A stretch of 64,000 nt of DNA from contig NZ_SBIW01000003.1 in NCBI RefSeq assembly GCF_004054195.1, positions 1 through 64,000 of the forward strand. The letters run 5' to 3'. The stretch comes from Mucilaginibacter gilvus. GTDB lineage: Bacteria > Bacteroidota > Bacteroidia > Sphingobacteriales > Sphingobacteriaceae. A model generated the notes under the pieces. That model did not search any database and was not told the origin of the DNA. It saw only the letters and a list, made by a program, of their open reading frames with translations. Shown in pieces: positions 13,940 through 22,953 of the stretch; positions within the stretch are counted from its first letter, which is position 1; the number at the start of each line of letters is the position of its first letter. A program made the position numbers and the translations under genes.

Positions 13940-16747
13940 TTACTCCGGCCTGCCACCACCGCCGCCGCCTTCACCACGACCGGCCCGTCTGCCGCCACCA
14001 CCGCCCTGGCGGTTACGCCCGGCGCTGCTGGCAAATTTTTGCAGGCGCAAGGCAAACGTCAGCATAAAATAACGGCCCAAACGGTTGGTGCGCGTATCAA
14101 TGATCTGGTTGCCGCTTACACTGCGGGATACACCGGTGTTTTGATTAAACAGGTCGTATGCCTGAAAACGCAGCGCGCCGATATTGCCTTTTAAAAACTG
14201 GTATTCTACATAGGTACTCAGCAGGGTAGGGTTTGCCTTAACGGTGCTGCTAAAGCCTTTGTTAAGCGTTTGGGTGAGGTTGTAGCCAAGGATCCAGTTT
14301 TTAAAAAAGTAGTTGCGGCCGTCCAGTCCCAGCGTCCAGGTTTTGGCATCGGTACTGATGAATGATGGCAGGCTGTAATGGGTGGTATTGATGCTGTAAT
14401 TGCCGCTTACTTCGGTATCCATCAGGCTGTCTATATCTATCCGGATGCGGGCGCCCTGGTTAAATACCCAGTTTTTGCCAATGTTGCGCTCGTCGTTAAG
14501 GTAACTGATGTTGTTGTTAAAGTTGGCGCCTCCGTTTAGCGTAACGGTAAGCTTACGGTTGGCAAAGGGTTTAGAGTAGGCGTAGTTACCGCTGGCCGAG
14601 TAAAAGCCATCGGTATTTAAGTAGCGGGTTTCCTGTACGGTGTTGTTGCGCGCCGTGCTGGTGGTAGTTGTTATTATGGTAATGGGTTTGCTGTTGGTCA
14701 CAATTTTATCCTGGGTGCTATTGAACGATAAATTGGTAAACAGCGAATTACCGCTGGTGATATCAAACTGGTTGTACCGCAGGCTGATGTTATTGCTGAA
14801 CTCAGGCTTTAGATCGGGGTTACCATAGATGCGGTTTTGCGGGTTGCTGAAATCGGGTTGTAACTGCAGCTGCGTAAAGCCTGGCTGGTTGTTGCTGCCC
14901 GTGTAGTTAATAGCCAGCGAGTGGTTGCGTTTAAAATTATAAATAAACCTTGCCGTTGGGATGTAATTAAAGGTATGAGTAGTGGTGCTAAAGTTATGCG
15001 ATTCGCCGTTAAGCGAGGCCGGCTGTAAGGCAAGCCCCAGGGTATAGTTATACTTTGTTTTTACGCCGCGCAGGTTCAGCCCAAAACGGTTGGTGATGAA
15101 CTGATAGTTATATAAGGTGCTGAGCGAGTCTACATAGGTTTGTGCCAGTGTGGTAGGGTCTATATTGTAATTGAGGCGGTTGTTATCGGTATTGCTGTAG
15201 TTGTGGTTGTAATTGGCCTCCAAAAAATTGCCTTTGCCCAATGGTTCGGTGTAAGATAGGGCGATGTTATACCTGTTAGAGCTATTGTTGGTGTTAATCT
15301 GCTGGAACAACGGCGTGGTTACCCCCGCCTGCTCGGTAGTGTACTGGTCGTTAAGGTCCTGCGTATTTTTTGAATAGTTGAGGCTGGTATTGATACTGAA
15401 ATTACGCCCTTTTTTGGCAAACTTATGGTTATACAGCACACTAATGCCACCGCTCGGCGCGGTAGAATTGGTTAGCGCCAGTTCGTTACCATTAACGGTT
15501 GTATCGTTACGGGTATTGCTGAATGCATCCGTACTGTTATTGTTTGATGAATTGTAGCTAAAGCTTGGGTTTATCTTCAGGTAGTTTAGCGTATCTATCC
15601 GGTATTCAATATTAAAATCGAACCGGTGGTTTATGTTATGCGTTTTATTGTTGCTGTTATCGTTGCTTAATATGGCGCCAGATTGAAACTGGCTTTGCGT
15701 TTGCGATGTGGTACTGCTCAGCTTGTCCCTATCGGCGAAGCTGTAGCTGCCGTAAGCGCTTATTTTTTTGCCCCATTCGTTACGATAATTAAACCCTAAT
15801 GAACGATTGGTAGTGATACCATTAGCCGTACTAACGGCGCCGCCTGCTGCAGCACCGCCTCCTCCGCTCCGGCCGGCCCGGCCACCACCGCCGCCGCCTG
15901 CACCCAGGTTAAAGGAGTTTGTATTGGTATTATTAACGGTGCCGATAAGTGCCAGCTGCTCATCCTCTTTAAAAGCGTTGGCAGAGAACCGCGCCAGGTA
16001 GCGGCCATCGTTACCGGCACCCACGGTGCTCTGCCCAAATTTGCCCACGCGTTTGCCCTTTTGTATGGTAATGTTGAGGATCTTCTCCGGATCGCCGGTT
16101 TTGATGCCCGTGAGGTTGGCCTGGTCGCCGTAATCGTCTATAATTTGTATATTCTCCACAATATCTGCCGGCAGGTTTTGGGTGGCGGTTTGCACATCGC
16201 CGCTAAAGTAGTTTTTGCCGTTTACGCGCACTTTGGTTATCTGCTTGCCCTGCGCGGTAACGTTGCCATCCTTATCTACCGATACACCGGGGAGTTTTTT
16301 GATCACCTCATCTACCGTGGAACCCGCCCGAACGGGGTAGGCCGCAGCCTTATATTCTATGGTATCTTCTTTAATAACAATGGGTACTATAGCGGCAGTA
16401 ATAGTTACCTGGCCCAATGCGTTGGTTTGCACGGTAAGCTTAATGGGATCTAACCGGATAGCGGCTTTGCCATCGTCCATCGCATACTTGCGGCTGATGG
16501 GCTGGTAGCCCAAACCGGTAATGGTGATTTTAAAATTCTTAGAAAATACCGCCCCGAAACTGAACGCGCCTTTGGCATCGCTGGCTACCAGCATACTGTC
16601 TTTATCAGAAGTTAACTTCACCGTTATCCCCGGTACAGCGCCAAGGCTATCAATTAACGTACCGCTAACCGCGCGTGGCGGCTGTTGGGCAAACGCTTTT
16701 GTAAAAAGCGTAAAAGTGATCAATAACAGGGGGAAGAATTTTCTCAT
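13940..16747 (-). CDS. Outer-membrane beta-barrel protein with Gly/Arg-rich tail
   Basis: The 935-residue protein has a signal peptide (1-20), a carboxypeptidase-regulatory-like domain (about 25-105), a TonB-plug-like region (about 115-235; GSTVDEVIKKLPGVSVDKDG) and a large beta barrel of the outer-membrane protein beta-barrel family 3. No TonB box was identified. Two low-complexity segments stand out: a Gly/Ala/Arg-rich stretch around residues 280-305 and a C-terminal tail of about 25 residues made of Gly, Arg and a few Ala/Glu. The barrel would therefore not end in the usual terminal aromatic residue. It could be a transporter or adhesion protein. It is monocistronic and divergent from the desaturase. 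Confidence 0.85.
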   Translation of the reverse strand: MRKFFPLLLITFTLFTKAFAQQPPRAVSGTLIDSLGAVPGITVKLTSDKDSMLVASDAKGAFSFGAVFSKNFKITITGLGYQPISRKYAMDDGKAAIRLDPIKLTVQTNALGQVTITAAIVPIVIKEDTIEYKAAAYPVRAGSTVDEVIKKLPGVSVDKDGNVTAQGKQITKVRVNGKNYFSGDVQTATQNLPADIVENIQIIDDYGDQANLTGIKTGDPEKILNITIQKGKRVGKFGQSTVGAGNDGRYLARFSANAFKEDEQLALIGTVNNTNTNSFNLGAGGGGGGRAGRSGGGGAAAGGAVSTANGITTNRSLGFNYRNEWGKKISAYGSYSFADRDKLSSTTSQTQSQFQSGAILSNDNSNNKTHNINHRFDFNIEYRIDTLNYLKINPSFSYNSSNNNSTDAFSNTRNDTTVNGNELALTNSTAPSGGISVLYNHKFAKKGRNFSINTSLNYSKNTQDLNDQYTTEQAGVTTPLFQQINTNNSSNRYNIALSYTEPLGKGNFLEANYNHNYSNTDNNRLNYNIDPTTLAQTYVDSLSTLYNYQFITNRFGLNLRGVKTKYNYTLGLALQPASLNGESHNFSTTTHTFNYIPTARFIYNFKRNHSLAINYTGSNNQPGFTQLQLQPDFSNPQNRIYGNPDLKPEFSNNISLRYNQFDITSGNSLFTNLSFNSTQDKIVTNSKPITIITTTTSTARNNTVQETRYLNTDGFYSASGNYAYSKPFANRKLTVTLNGGANFNNNISYLNDERNIGKNWVFNQGARIRIDIDSLMDTEVSGNYSINTTHYSLPSFISTDAKTWTLGLDGRNYFFKNWILGYNLTQTLNKGFSSTVKANPTLLSTYVEYQFLKGNIGALRFQAYDLFNQNTGVSRSVSGNQIIDTRTNRLGRYFMLTFALRLQKFASSAGRNRQGGGGGRRAGRGEGGGGGGRPE

Positions 16748-16967
16748 AGCTGTGAATAACTGCGTTAATGACGGTTAAAGTATAGAGAAGTTTAATTGTA
16801 ATGCCAATGTCATACAAATGTTGCAATAGGACAGCATTTTAACTATGAATTTAATTATTTCTCAATTTTTTTAACGGTTTATGAAACCTAATCCAAAACT
16901 TTTCCGTATCTTTATTCGACCCCTGTTGTATTTATAAACTAATTGATAAACTAACCTCCCGATCCTA

Positions 16968-18047
16968 ATGGCATTCATCCATGATGTATTAGAACAACCT
17001 TCGTACGGCTGGAAAGACGAAAACGGCAACCTGTCGAAACCCACACCAAGCCAGATATTTAAAGAATTCTTCTCAAGACTAAATATTTTCAAAACCAAAA
17101 AGAACTGGCTTTCTTTTATGAGCTGGATGATGGTGGTAACATTATCAGTTTTCCTGATGTTCTTTATCTTTAAGTACTTTTCTATCAAAGGCCTGATCAT
17201 CGCCTTCTTATACAGTATGGTTGTAATGGGTACCCACGGCACCATTTGGTACCATAGGTATTGCACCCACGGCGCATATAAGTTCAAAAACAACTTTTGG
17301 CGTTTCTTCACCCAAAACCTTACTCTTAAAATTATTCCGGAAGAGATCTACGCGATATCGCACCATGTGCATCACGCTTTATCTGATCAACCCGGCGATC
17401 CATACAACGCACAAGGCGGTTTCCTTTACTGTTTTTTGGCCGATGCAAACCATCAGCCCATCAACCGTAACATGAACGAAAAAGAATACCAGCGCTGCGT
17501 TACTTTAATGAAACATACAGGCGTATCGGTAAATACTTACGCGCAGTACCAAAAATGGGGTTCGGTTGCCAATCCTTTTCACGCGGTAGTAGGCGTTATT
17601 GCCAACTGGGCATTTTGGTTCACCATATTTTATTTAATAGGTGGTGTAGCTTTAGGCTGTGCTATTTTTGGTGCCGCAGGCTTTTGGGCTGTTGGCGTAC
17701 GTACCTTTAACTATGAAGGCCACGGAAAAGGCGAAGACAAACGCCGCGACGGGGTAGATCATAACCGTAAGGATATGTCGGTTAACCAGTTATGGCCGGG
17801 CTTTGTTGCCGGCGAATGGCACAACAATCACCATTTGTTCCCAAAGAGCGCACGCTCTGGCTTTAAGCCGCACCAGGTTGATACCGCTTTCTACTATATC
17901 AAATTTATGAGCATGATAGGCGCGGTGAGCCAATACAAAGATTCTAAAGCGCAATTCATTAAGGAATATGTTACGCCATTTATAAAGGTAGAGGCAGCAC
18001 CTGTGTATTGCCCTGAAACCGGCAAGCGGATATTGGCTACAGAATAA
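16968..18047 (+). CDS. Acyl-CoA / acyl-lipid desaturase
   Basis: This 359-residue membrane desaturase has all three histidine boxes: HRYCTH (96-101), HHVHH (132-136) and HNNHH (285-289), which hold the di-iron centre. There are about four hydrophobic segments (around 50-88 and 205-243). It would introduce a double bond, most likely delta-9, into saturated acyl chains using O2 and an electron donor. The start follows a 220-bp AT-rich region divergent from the barrel gene, and a strong terminator follows. The family is common in aerobic Bacteroidota and is often cold-induced. Confidence 0.9.
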   Translation: MAFIHDVLEQPSYGWKDENGNLSKPTPSQIFKEFFSRLNIFKTKKNWLSFMSWMMVVTLSVFLMFFIFKYFSIKGLIIAFLYSMVVMGTHGTIWYHRYCTHGAYKFKNNFWRFFTQNLTLKIIPEEIYAISHHVHHALSDQPGDPYNAQGGFLYCFLADANHQPINRNMNEKEYQRCVTLMKHTGVSVNTYAQYQKWGSVANPFHAVVGVIANWAFWFTIFYLIGGVALGCAIFGAAGFWAVGVRTFNYEGHGKGEDKRRDGVDHNRKDMSVNQLWPGFVAGEWHNNHHLFPKSARSGFKPHQVDTAFYYIKFMSMIGAVSQYKDSKAQFIKEYVTPFIKVEAAPVYCPETGKRILATE

Positions 18048-18070
18048 ACTGAAACATTATCATAGTAAGG

Positions 18071-18098
18071 AAAGGGGTGCATTGGCGCCCCTTTTTTA
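18071..18098 (+). terminator. Terminator after the desaturase gene
   Basis: The hairpin AAGGGGTGC-ATTG-GCGCCCCTT is followed by a T-run, 24 bp beyond the stop codon. Confidence 0.8.
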
Positions 18099-18161
18099 TT
18101 TGGCAGAAATTGGATCCGGGGCGATGATTTAATTATATTGCTAAACCAAAATTCTACCGTT

Positions 18162-18812
18162 ATGTATTCAAAAAAGATTCTCCTGTTAACGTTCCTGTTA
18201 GCTACGTTTTTTGTTATCAACGCGAATTCGCAAAGCCGATCTTTAGGCATTTTTGATGCGCAATCTGATGTGGGCCCGGTAAAACTGAAAGGCGATGTAG
18301 CTTACAATGCAAAAACAAAAAAGTACGTGGTAAGCGGCTCGGGCGCGGATGTATTTTTTACTACCGATGAGTTGCATTTTGTTTGGAAGAAAGTAAAAGG
18401 AAATTTTACCCTCCGGGTAAACGGCGCATTCATCGGCACCAATACACATATGTATGGCAAGTTTGGGTTGATGGCACGCAAAAGCCTCGATGGTAATTCG
18501 GCGCAGGTGAATGTGGTGGTGCATGGCAATAAATTATCATCATTGCAATGGCGTAAAACCGCAGCCGATTCTACCTACGAGCAGCGAACTGATGTATTGA
18601 CGGCTAACGTATTAGAATTACAGCGCGAAGGCAAAACCTATACTATGCGCGTATCGCACAAAGGCCAGCCCTTCGGCCCGGCAAAAAAGATAGATCTCGA
18701 CTTGGGCGATGAGGTGTACCTCGGCCTGTTCATCTGCTCGCATATCCCCGACAAAATAAAGAAGGTGGCCTTTACAGATGTTAAGCTCACTTATCAGAAA
18801 ACCTTTAAGTAA
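18162..18812 (+). CDS. Exported LamG/DUF1349-like beta-sandwich protein, paralogue 1
   Basis: The 216-residue product from the ATG at 18162 has a signal peptide (MYSKKILLLTFLLATFFVINANS) and one domain of about 185 residues. Conserved blocks shared with the next two genes are LGIFDxxxDVGPVKxKG, GSGxxxxxxxDExxFVWKKVKG, GLMxRKSLxxNSAQVN and KIDLDLGDEVYxG. The pattern (a difference-from-baseline sandwich with FVWKxxKGDF) fits concanavalin-A-like domains of the DUF1349 type that bind or act on carbohydrate. An alternative in-frame start at 18138 would precede a poorer signal. It is first in a tandem series of three. Function is unknown; carbohydrate binding is inferred from context. Confidence 0.8.
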   Translation: MYSKKILLLTFLLATFFVINANSQSRSLGIFDAQSDVGPVKLKGDVAYNAKTKKYVVSGSGADVFFTTDELHFVWKKVKGNFTLRVNGAFIGTNTHMYGKFGLMARKSLDGNSAQVNVVVHGNKLSSLQWRKTAADSTYEQRTDVLTANVLELQREGKTYTMRVSHKGQPFGPAKKIDLDLGDEVYLGLFICSHIPDKIKKVAFTDVKLTYQKTFK

Positions 18813-18930
18813 GCTACCCTATATACCCATTTAACAAAACGTAATACTATTTTACCGTGTAACATAAAAACTACACATAGAGGAGTTTAAAAGCTTCTTT
18901 TTTATTTAAACGCAATTTTAAACTTGTCCT

Positions 18931-18967
18931 TTTTTACAAATGAATATATACCTTAGTAAACCAATTA
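18931..18967 (+). promoter_or_regulatory. Conserved upstream element, copy 1
   Basis: A 37-bp segment upstream of paralogue 2 is identical at 36 of 37 positions to 19758-19794 upstream of paralogue 3. It contains ACAAATGAATATATA and TTAGTAAACCAATTA. It lies 20-56 bp before the start codon and probably carries the promoter or an operator. Confidence 0.5.
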
Positions 18968-18986
18968 TAGTAAACCTTTTATTCTG

Positions 18987-19640
18987 ATGTACAATAAAAT
19001 AACGCTTTTTTTTACCGTGGTGCTTGCAGCTGTGCTGTTTGCCGGTAGTGGTTACTCACAAACAAAATCTACAGGTATTTTTGATGGGCACGGCGATGTA
19101 GGCCCGGTTAAAAATAAGGGCAACGTTAAATACGATGCCAAAAATCATCAATACCTCGTTAGCGGCTCGGGTACCAATATCTGGGCCAATACCGATGAGT
19201 TCCAATTTGTGTGGAAGCAGATAAAAGGCGATTTCACTATCCGTACCAACGCGGCTTTTATTGGCAAAGGCACCGAGCTGCATCGCAAGTTTGGTTTGAT
19301 GGTGCGCAAATCGTTAGATGGTAATAGCCCTCACGTAAATGCTGTGGTTCACGGCGACGGGCTCACCTCGCTGCAATACCGCAAAACAACGGGCGCGGTT
19401 ACCGAAGAACAAAAATTGACACAAACTTTCGCGGAGGTAATTCAGCTGGAGCGCCGGGGCAATACCTTTATCATGTCGGTTGCGCATAAAGGCGAAGCTT
19501 TTGGCTCCGAAGAAAAGATAGATCTTGACCTGGGCGATGAAGTGTACGTAGGCATCTTCGTTTGTTCGCACAATGCGGATGTAGTGGAGAAAGCGGTTTT
19601 CGGCAAGGTGAAGATCACGGCAGGTAAACCCGGTAAGTAA
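18987..19640 (+). CDS. Exported LamG/DUF1349-like beta-sandwich protein, paralogue 2
   Basis: The 217-residue protein has a signal peptide (1-24, ending GSGYS-QTK) and a single domain closely related to its neighbours: STGIFDGHGDVGPVKNKG, the FVWKQIKGDF block, GLMVRKSLDGNSPHVN and KIDLDLGDEVYVG. It has no enzymatic motif I can name. The intergenic DNA upstream of it and of paralogue 3 is also related, so whole gene units with their promoters were duplicated. It lies immediately upstream of the glycoside-oxidation genes, suggesting a sugar-binding accessory role. Confidence 0.8.
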   Translation: MYNKITLFFTVVLAAVLFAGSGYSQTKSTGIFDGHGDVGPVKNKGNVKYDAKNHQYLVSGSGTNIWANTDEFQFVWKQIKGDFTIRTNAAFIGKGTELHRKFGLMVRKSLDGNSPHVNAVVHGDGLTSLQYRKTTGAVTEEQKLTQTFAEVIQLERRGNTFIMSVAHKGEAFGSEEKIDLDLGDEVYVGIFVCSHNADVVEKAVFGKVKITAGKPGK

Positions 19641-19705
19641 CGGGTTGGGTGTTGCATTTAACCAATCCTAATATTATTTTAACTACGTAACATAAAAAGT
19701 ACACA

Positions 19706-19733
19706 CAGGGGCGCTAAAACGCCCTTTTTTTAT
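19706..19733 (+). terminator. Terminator after paralogue 2
   Basis: The stem GGGCG (19708-19712) pairs with CGCCC (19720-19724) and is followed by seven T. A weaker, related hairpin with a T-run sits at the matching place after paralogue 1 (about 18880-18905). Confidence 0.75.
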
Positions 19734-19757
19734 TTAAAAGCAATTTTTTAGATGGCT

Positions 19758-19794
19758 TTTTTACAAATGAATATATAACTTAGTAAACCAATTA
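19758..19794 (+). promoter_or_regulatory. Conserved upstream element, copy 2
   Basis: This is the second copy of the 37-bp element at 18931-18967, with one mismatch, ending 18 bp before the start codon of paralogue 3. Conservation beyond the coding region suggests promoter or operator function, or simply recent duplication. Confidence 0.5.
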
Positions 19795-19812
19795 TTGCTA
19801 ACCTAAAATTAA

Positions 19813-21348
19813 ATGTCGAAAAAATTAACCTGTCCTTCAGCAGCTGTGTTTCTTGCCATGCTGTTTTCTTGCGCCACTTATGCACAATCCCAACCTTTAG
19901 GGATCTTCGACGGGCACACCGATATCGGCGTCATCAAACATAAAGGCACAGTTACCTACAATACAAAAACCCAGCAATACGAAGTCACCGGTTCGGGTGC
20001 CGATATGTGGTACGACCATGACGAATTTCACTTTGTATGGAAGAAGGTAAAAGGTGATTTTATCCTGCGCACTAACGGTGCTTTCCTGGCCGGCGATGAG
20101 CCTAACCGTAAATTTGGTTTGATGGTACGCAAAACCCTTGAGACAAATTCGGCACAGGTAAACGTAATGGTACATGGCATGGGCGTTACCGCTATGCAGT
20201 ACCGCAAAGTAACCGGCGGGCAAACCGCAGAAGACAGGACAGCCGTTATCTCTGCGGATGTAATACAACTGGAAAGAAAAGGCGGCACCTATTATATGTC
20301 GGTAGCAAAAAAGGGTGATGTATTCGCCCCCGAGCAAAAAATTGACCTGGATTTGGGCGATGAAGTATATGTAGGTGTTTACGCATGTGCCCACAATGCC
20401 GATAAGGTAGAAAAGGTATTATACAGCAATGTCCGTATTATCACCCCGGCCCCAGCCGACCTCGTTCCCTATAAAAAATACGTCGGCAGCGCCATCGAAT
20501 TGCTGGATATGAACACCCAGAACAGCCGCGTGGTTTACCAGTCGCCAAAATCGCTACAGGCACCAAACTGGATGAAGAACGGCAAATCCTTAATATATAA
20601 TAGCGATGGTACCCTCTATAAATTTGATATTGCCACAAGTACCCCGGTAGCCTTAAATACCAACCCCGCCAAAAACAATAATAACGATCACGTAATATCC
20701 TTCGATGGAAAAATGCTTACCATCAGCAGCGGCGATGGCGGCCCGTCTATCGGTTACACGGTACCAATAGGTGGCGGTACCGCCAAAGCGGTTACCACCA
20801 AAGGCGTTGGCGCAAGCTATATGCATGGCTGGTCGCCCGACGGTAAGTTCCTCGTGTTTTGCGGCGAGCGTGGTGGCGAGTATGATGTATACCGCATCCC
20901 CTCAAACGGTGGCCCCGAAGTAAGACTAACCACGACCAAGGGGCTCGACGATGGCCCCGAGTATACGCCCGATGGCAAATACATCTACTTTAATTCGGTA
21001 CGCAATGGTTTGATGCAGGTTTGGCGGATGGACGCCGATGGTACCAACCAAACGCAGATCACCAATGATGATTATAATAACTGGTTCCCGCATATTTCGC
21101 CCGATGGCAAGTGGATAGTATATATCACCTTCCTCAAAAACGAAGTTGCCCCGGGCGACCATCCTTTTTACAAACACGTTTATATCCGCGTAATGCCGGC
21201 TGCTGGTGGCCCATCAAAAGTGGTGGCTTATTTATATGGTGGGCAGGGTACTATCAACACTCCTTCATGGTCGCCGGATAGTAAGCATATCGCCCTTGTA
21301 AGCAATTCAGATCTGTTATTTCCTGTATTTCCAATAGCAAACAAATAA
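19813..21348 (+). CDS. Exported fusion: DUF1349-like domain plus TolB-type WD40-like propeller
   Basis: The 511-residue protein repeats the domain of paralogues 1 and 2 (about 25-218, with FVWKKVKGDF and KIDLDLGDEVYVG) and adds a six-bladed TolB/PD40 propeller (about 225-505). Blades are recognisable by MHGWSPDGKFLVFCG, GPEYTPDGKYIYFNS, WFPHISPDGKWIVYI and TPSWSPDSKHIALVS. The signal peptide is about 1-26. Such propellers in Bacteroidota are usually periplasmic and of unknown substrate. The gene ends 12 bp before the TIM-barrel gene and is probably cotranscribed with it. Confidence 0.85.
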   Translation: MSKKLTCPSAAVFLAMLFSCATYAQSQPLGIFDGHTDIGVIKHKGTVTYNTKTQQYEVTGSGADMWYDHDEFHFVWKKVKGDFILRTNGAFLAGDEPNRKFGLMVRKTLETNSAQVNVMVHGMGVTAMQYRKVTGGQTAEDRTAVISADVIQLERKGGTYYMSVAKKGDVFAPEQKIDLDLGDEVYVGVYACAHNADKVEKVLYSNVRIITPAPADLVPYKKYVGSAIELLDMNTQNSRVVYQSPKSLQAPNWMKNGKSLIYNSDGTLYKFDIATSTPVALNTNPAKNNNNDHVISFDGKMLTISSGDGGPSIGYTVPIGGGTAKAVTTKGVGASYMHGWSPDGKFLVFCGERGGEYDVYRIPSNGGPEVRLTTTKGLDDGPEYTPDGKYIYFNSVRNGLMQVWRMDADGTNQTQITNDDYNNWFPHISPDGKWIVYITFLKNEVAPGDHPFYKHVYIRVMPAAGGPSKVVAYLYGGQGTINTPSWSPDSKHIALVSNSDLLFPVFPIANK

Positions 21349-21360
21349 AATCTAAAAAGC

Positions 21361-22281
21361 ATGAATGCATCCCGCAGAAGTTTCTTAAAAAACAGCGCCA
21401 TGGCCGTAACCGCCGCGGCTTTATTGCCCGATAACGTGTTCGCCGCCGAGCCGAAAAAAATACAGCGCGTAGGCTTGCAGCTGTATTCGGTACGCGATGC
21501 CATGAAGACAGACCCAGCCGGGGTGTTAAAAAAACTGGCCGATATGGGTTATGTGCATGTAGAACACGCCAACTATGTAAACCGTAAATTTTATGGGTAT
21601 ACCGCTAAGGAATTTAGAAAAATACTGGACGATCTTGGGCTGATGATGCCAAGCGGCCATACCGTTATGACCACTCAGCATTGGGATGCTGCCAAAAATG
21701 ATTTTACCGACGCCTGGAAATGGACAGTGGAAGACGCAGCAGTTTTAGGCCAAAAGTATGTAATAAGCCCATGGATGGATACAGCCGTGCGGACAGACAA
21801 ATCCGCGCTTGACCGCACCATGGAGCAATTTAACAAAAGCGGCGAGCTGTGCCAAAAATCGGGGATGAAGTTTGGTTACCACAATCACGATTTTGAATTT
21901 ACCACTATGGTAGGGAATATGCGCCTGTTCGATTACATTATGCAGCATACAGATCAGGCTTTGGTTGCCCAGCAGTTGGATATCGGCAATATGTATGGCC
22001 GCGAGAACGATGCCATCTCTATCATCAAAAAATATCCGGGCCGCTTTGAATCGATGCACGTGAAAGATGAAATAAAAAGTGCCGAATACCCCAACGAAGG
22101 CACCGGTTACGAAAGCTGCGTGTTGGGTCTGGGCGTGTTGCCGGTGAAAGATGTACTTAAAGAAGCCAAAAAAACAGGCGGCACCTCGTTACTGATCATT
22201 GAGCAGGAGTCGTACCAGGGCATGGATCCGCTCAACTCTGTAAAAATTGATTTACAAACCATGAAAAAATGGGGTTATTAA
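21361..22281 (+). CDS. Exported sugar phosphate isomerase/epimerase-like TIM barrel
   Basis: The 306-residue protein has a Tat-like signal (RRSFLKNSAMAVTAAALL) and a xylose-isomerase-like TIM barrel starting VGLQLYSVRDAM. Likely metal ligands lie in GYHNHDFEF and ESMHVKDE. The sugar phosphate isomerase/epimerase name is historical; relatives include enzymes that epimerise or cleave 3-keto-glycosides. Export makes a phosphate-sugar substrate unlikely. It sits between the propeller protein and the GMC module and closely resembles the protein at 35119-35994. Confidence 0.85.
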   Translation: MNASRRSFLKNSAMAVTAAALLPDNVFAAEPKKIQRVGLQLYSVRDAMKTDPAGVLKKLADMGYVHVEHANYVNRKFYGYTAKEFRKILDDLGLMMPSGHTVMTTQHWDAAKNDFTDAWKWTVEDAAVLGQKYVISPWMDTAVRTDKSALDRTMEQFNKSGELCQKSGMKFGYHNHDFEFTTMVGNMRLFDYIMQHTDQALVAQQLDIGNMYGRENDAISIIKKYPGRFESMHVKDEIKSAEYPNEGTGYESCVLGLGVLPVKDVLKEAKKTGGTSLLIIEQESYQGMDPLNSVKIDLQTMKKWGY

Positions 22282-22315
22282 TGCTTTAAAGCATACCTTT
22301 CAGCTTCATTTACTA

Positions 22316-22351
22316 ATAACGGGATATTGTTTGAGCACAATATCCCGTTAT
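22316..22351 (+). terminator. Perfect 15-bp hairpin after the TIM-barrel gene
   Basis: Perfect inverted repeat 22316-22330 with 22337-22351 and a six-base loop, 34 bp beyond the stop codon. It lacks a T-run, so it may be a rho-independent-like stop of modest strength, a stabilising hairpin, or a palindromic operator for the following module. Confidence 0.6.
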
Positions 22352-22391
22352 GTATGCATAAACTAAATTATTCAGAACTTTGAACTATCAA

Positions 22392-22952
22392 ATGAACAGG
22401 CGGATAGCGATCCGTAACATGGCTTTGATCCTGGGCAGCGCGGCTGTTTTGCCTTCTTGCCTTCATGATAATAAAGGCAAACCTGTGGTGGAGCTAAAAT
22501 ACCTTAAGCTTAATGGCGAACAGGAAAACCTGGTAAGCAACCTTGCCGAAACCATCCTCCCCAAAACCAATACCCCCGGTGCCAAAGACCTTGGCATAAA
22601 TCTCTTCGTATTTAAAATGATAGACGACTGTTTCGATCAAAAAGGGCAGGACGAGTTTATGGCCGGTTTAAAAGAGTTTGGCGATGTAGTGGATAAAAAA
22701 TACGGCAAATCTTTCAACGAATTAACCGCAGCAGAGCGCACCGCTTTTGCTAACGATATAGAGAAACAAAGTAAAGACCCCAACAATAAAGATAAGGACG
22801 CAAAAGCGACCGGTTTTTATTGGACGGTGAAAGGCCAAACAGTATTTGGGTACACCACCTCCAAATACTTTATGACCGAGCAAATAATTTATGAATTGGT
22901 ACCGGGCAGGTATAATGCCATGTTCCCGGTAAAAAAGAAAGCGGCAGTATAA
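22392..22952 (+). CDS. Gluconate 2-dehydrogenase subunit 3-like small subunit, Tat lipoprotein
   Basis: The 186-residue protein starts at the ATG at 22392 (MNRRIAIRNMALILGS). It has a twin-arginine motif (Arg3-Arg4) and a lipobox ending at Cys23. The body matches gluconate 2-dehydrogenase subunit 3 (AETILPKTNTPGAKDLGINLFVFKMIDDC, then helices and a final PGRYNAMFPVKK). In three-subunit FAD dehydrogenases this small subunit is needed for folding and export of the signal-less GMC subunit. The GMC gene starts 2 bp after its stop, so the two are translationally linked. Confidence 0.88.
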   Translation: MNRRIAIRNMALILGSAAVLPSCLHDNKGKPVVELKYLKLNGEQENLVSNLAETILPKTNTPGAKDLGINLFVFKMIDDCFDQKGQDEFMAGLKEFGDVVDKKYGKSFNELTAAERTAFANDIEKQSKDPNNKDKDAKATGFYWTVKGQTVFGYTTSKYFMTEQIIYELVPGRYNAMFPVKKKAAV

Positions 22953-22953
22953 C

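Noticed and set aside
13851..14072. Proline-rich open frames opposite the barrel gene
   Set aside because: They are the antisense of the Gly-rich C-terminal tail of the 13940-16747 gene.
15796..16038. Ala/Gly-rich alternative frame inside the barrel gene
   Set aside because: Another frame of the low-complexity Gly-rich segment; no start context or homology.
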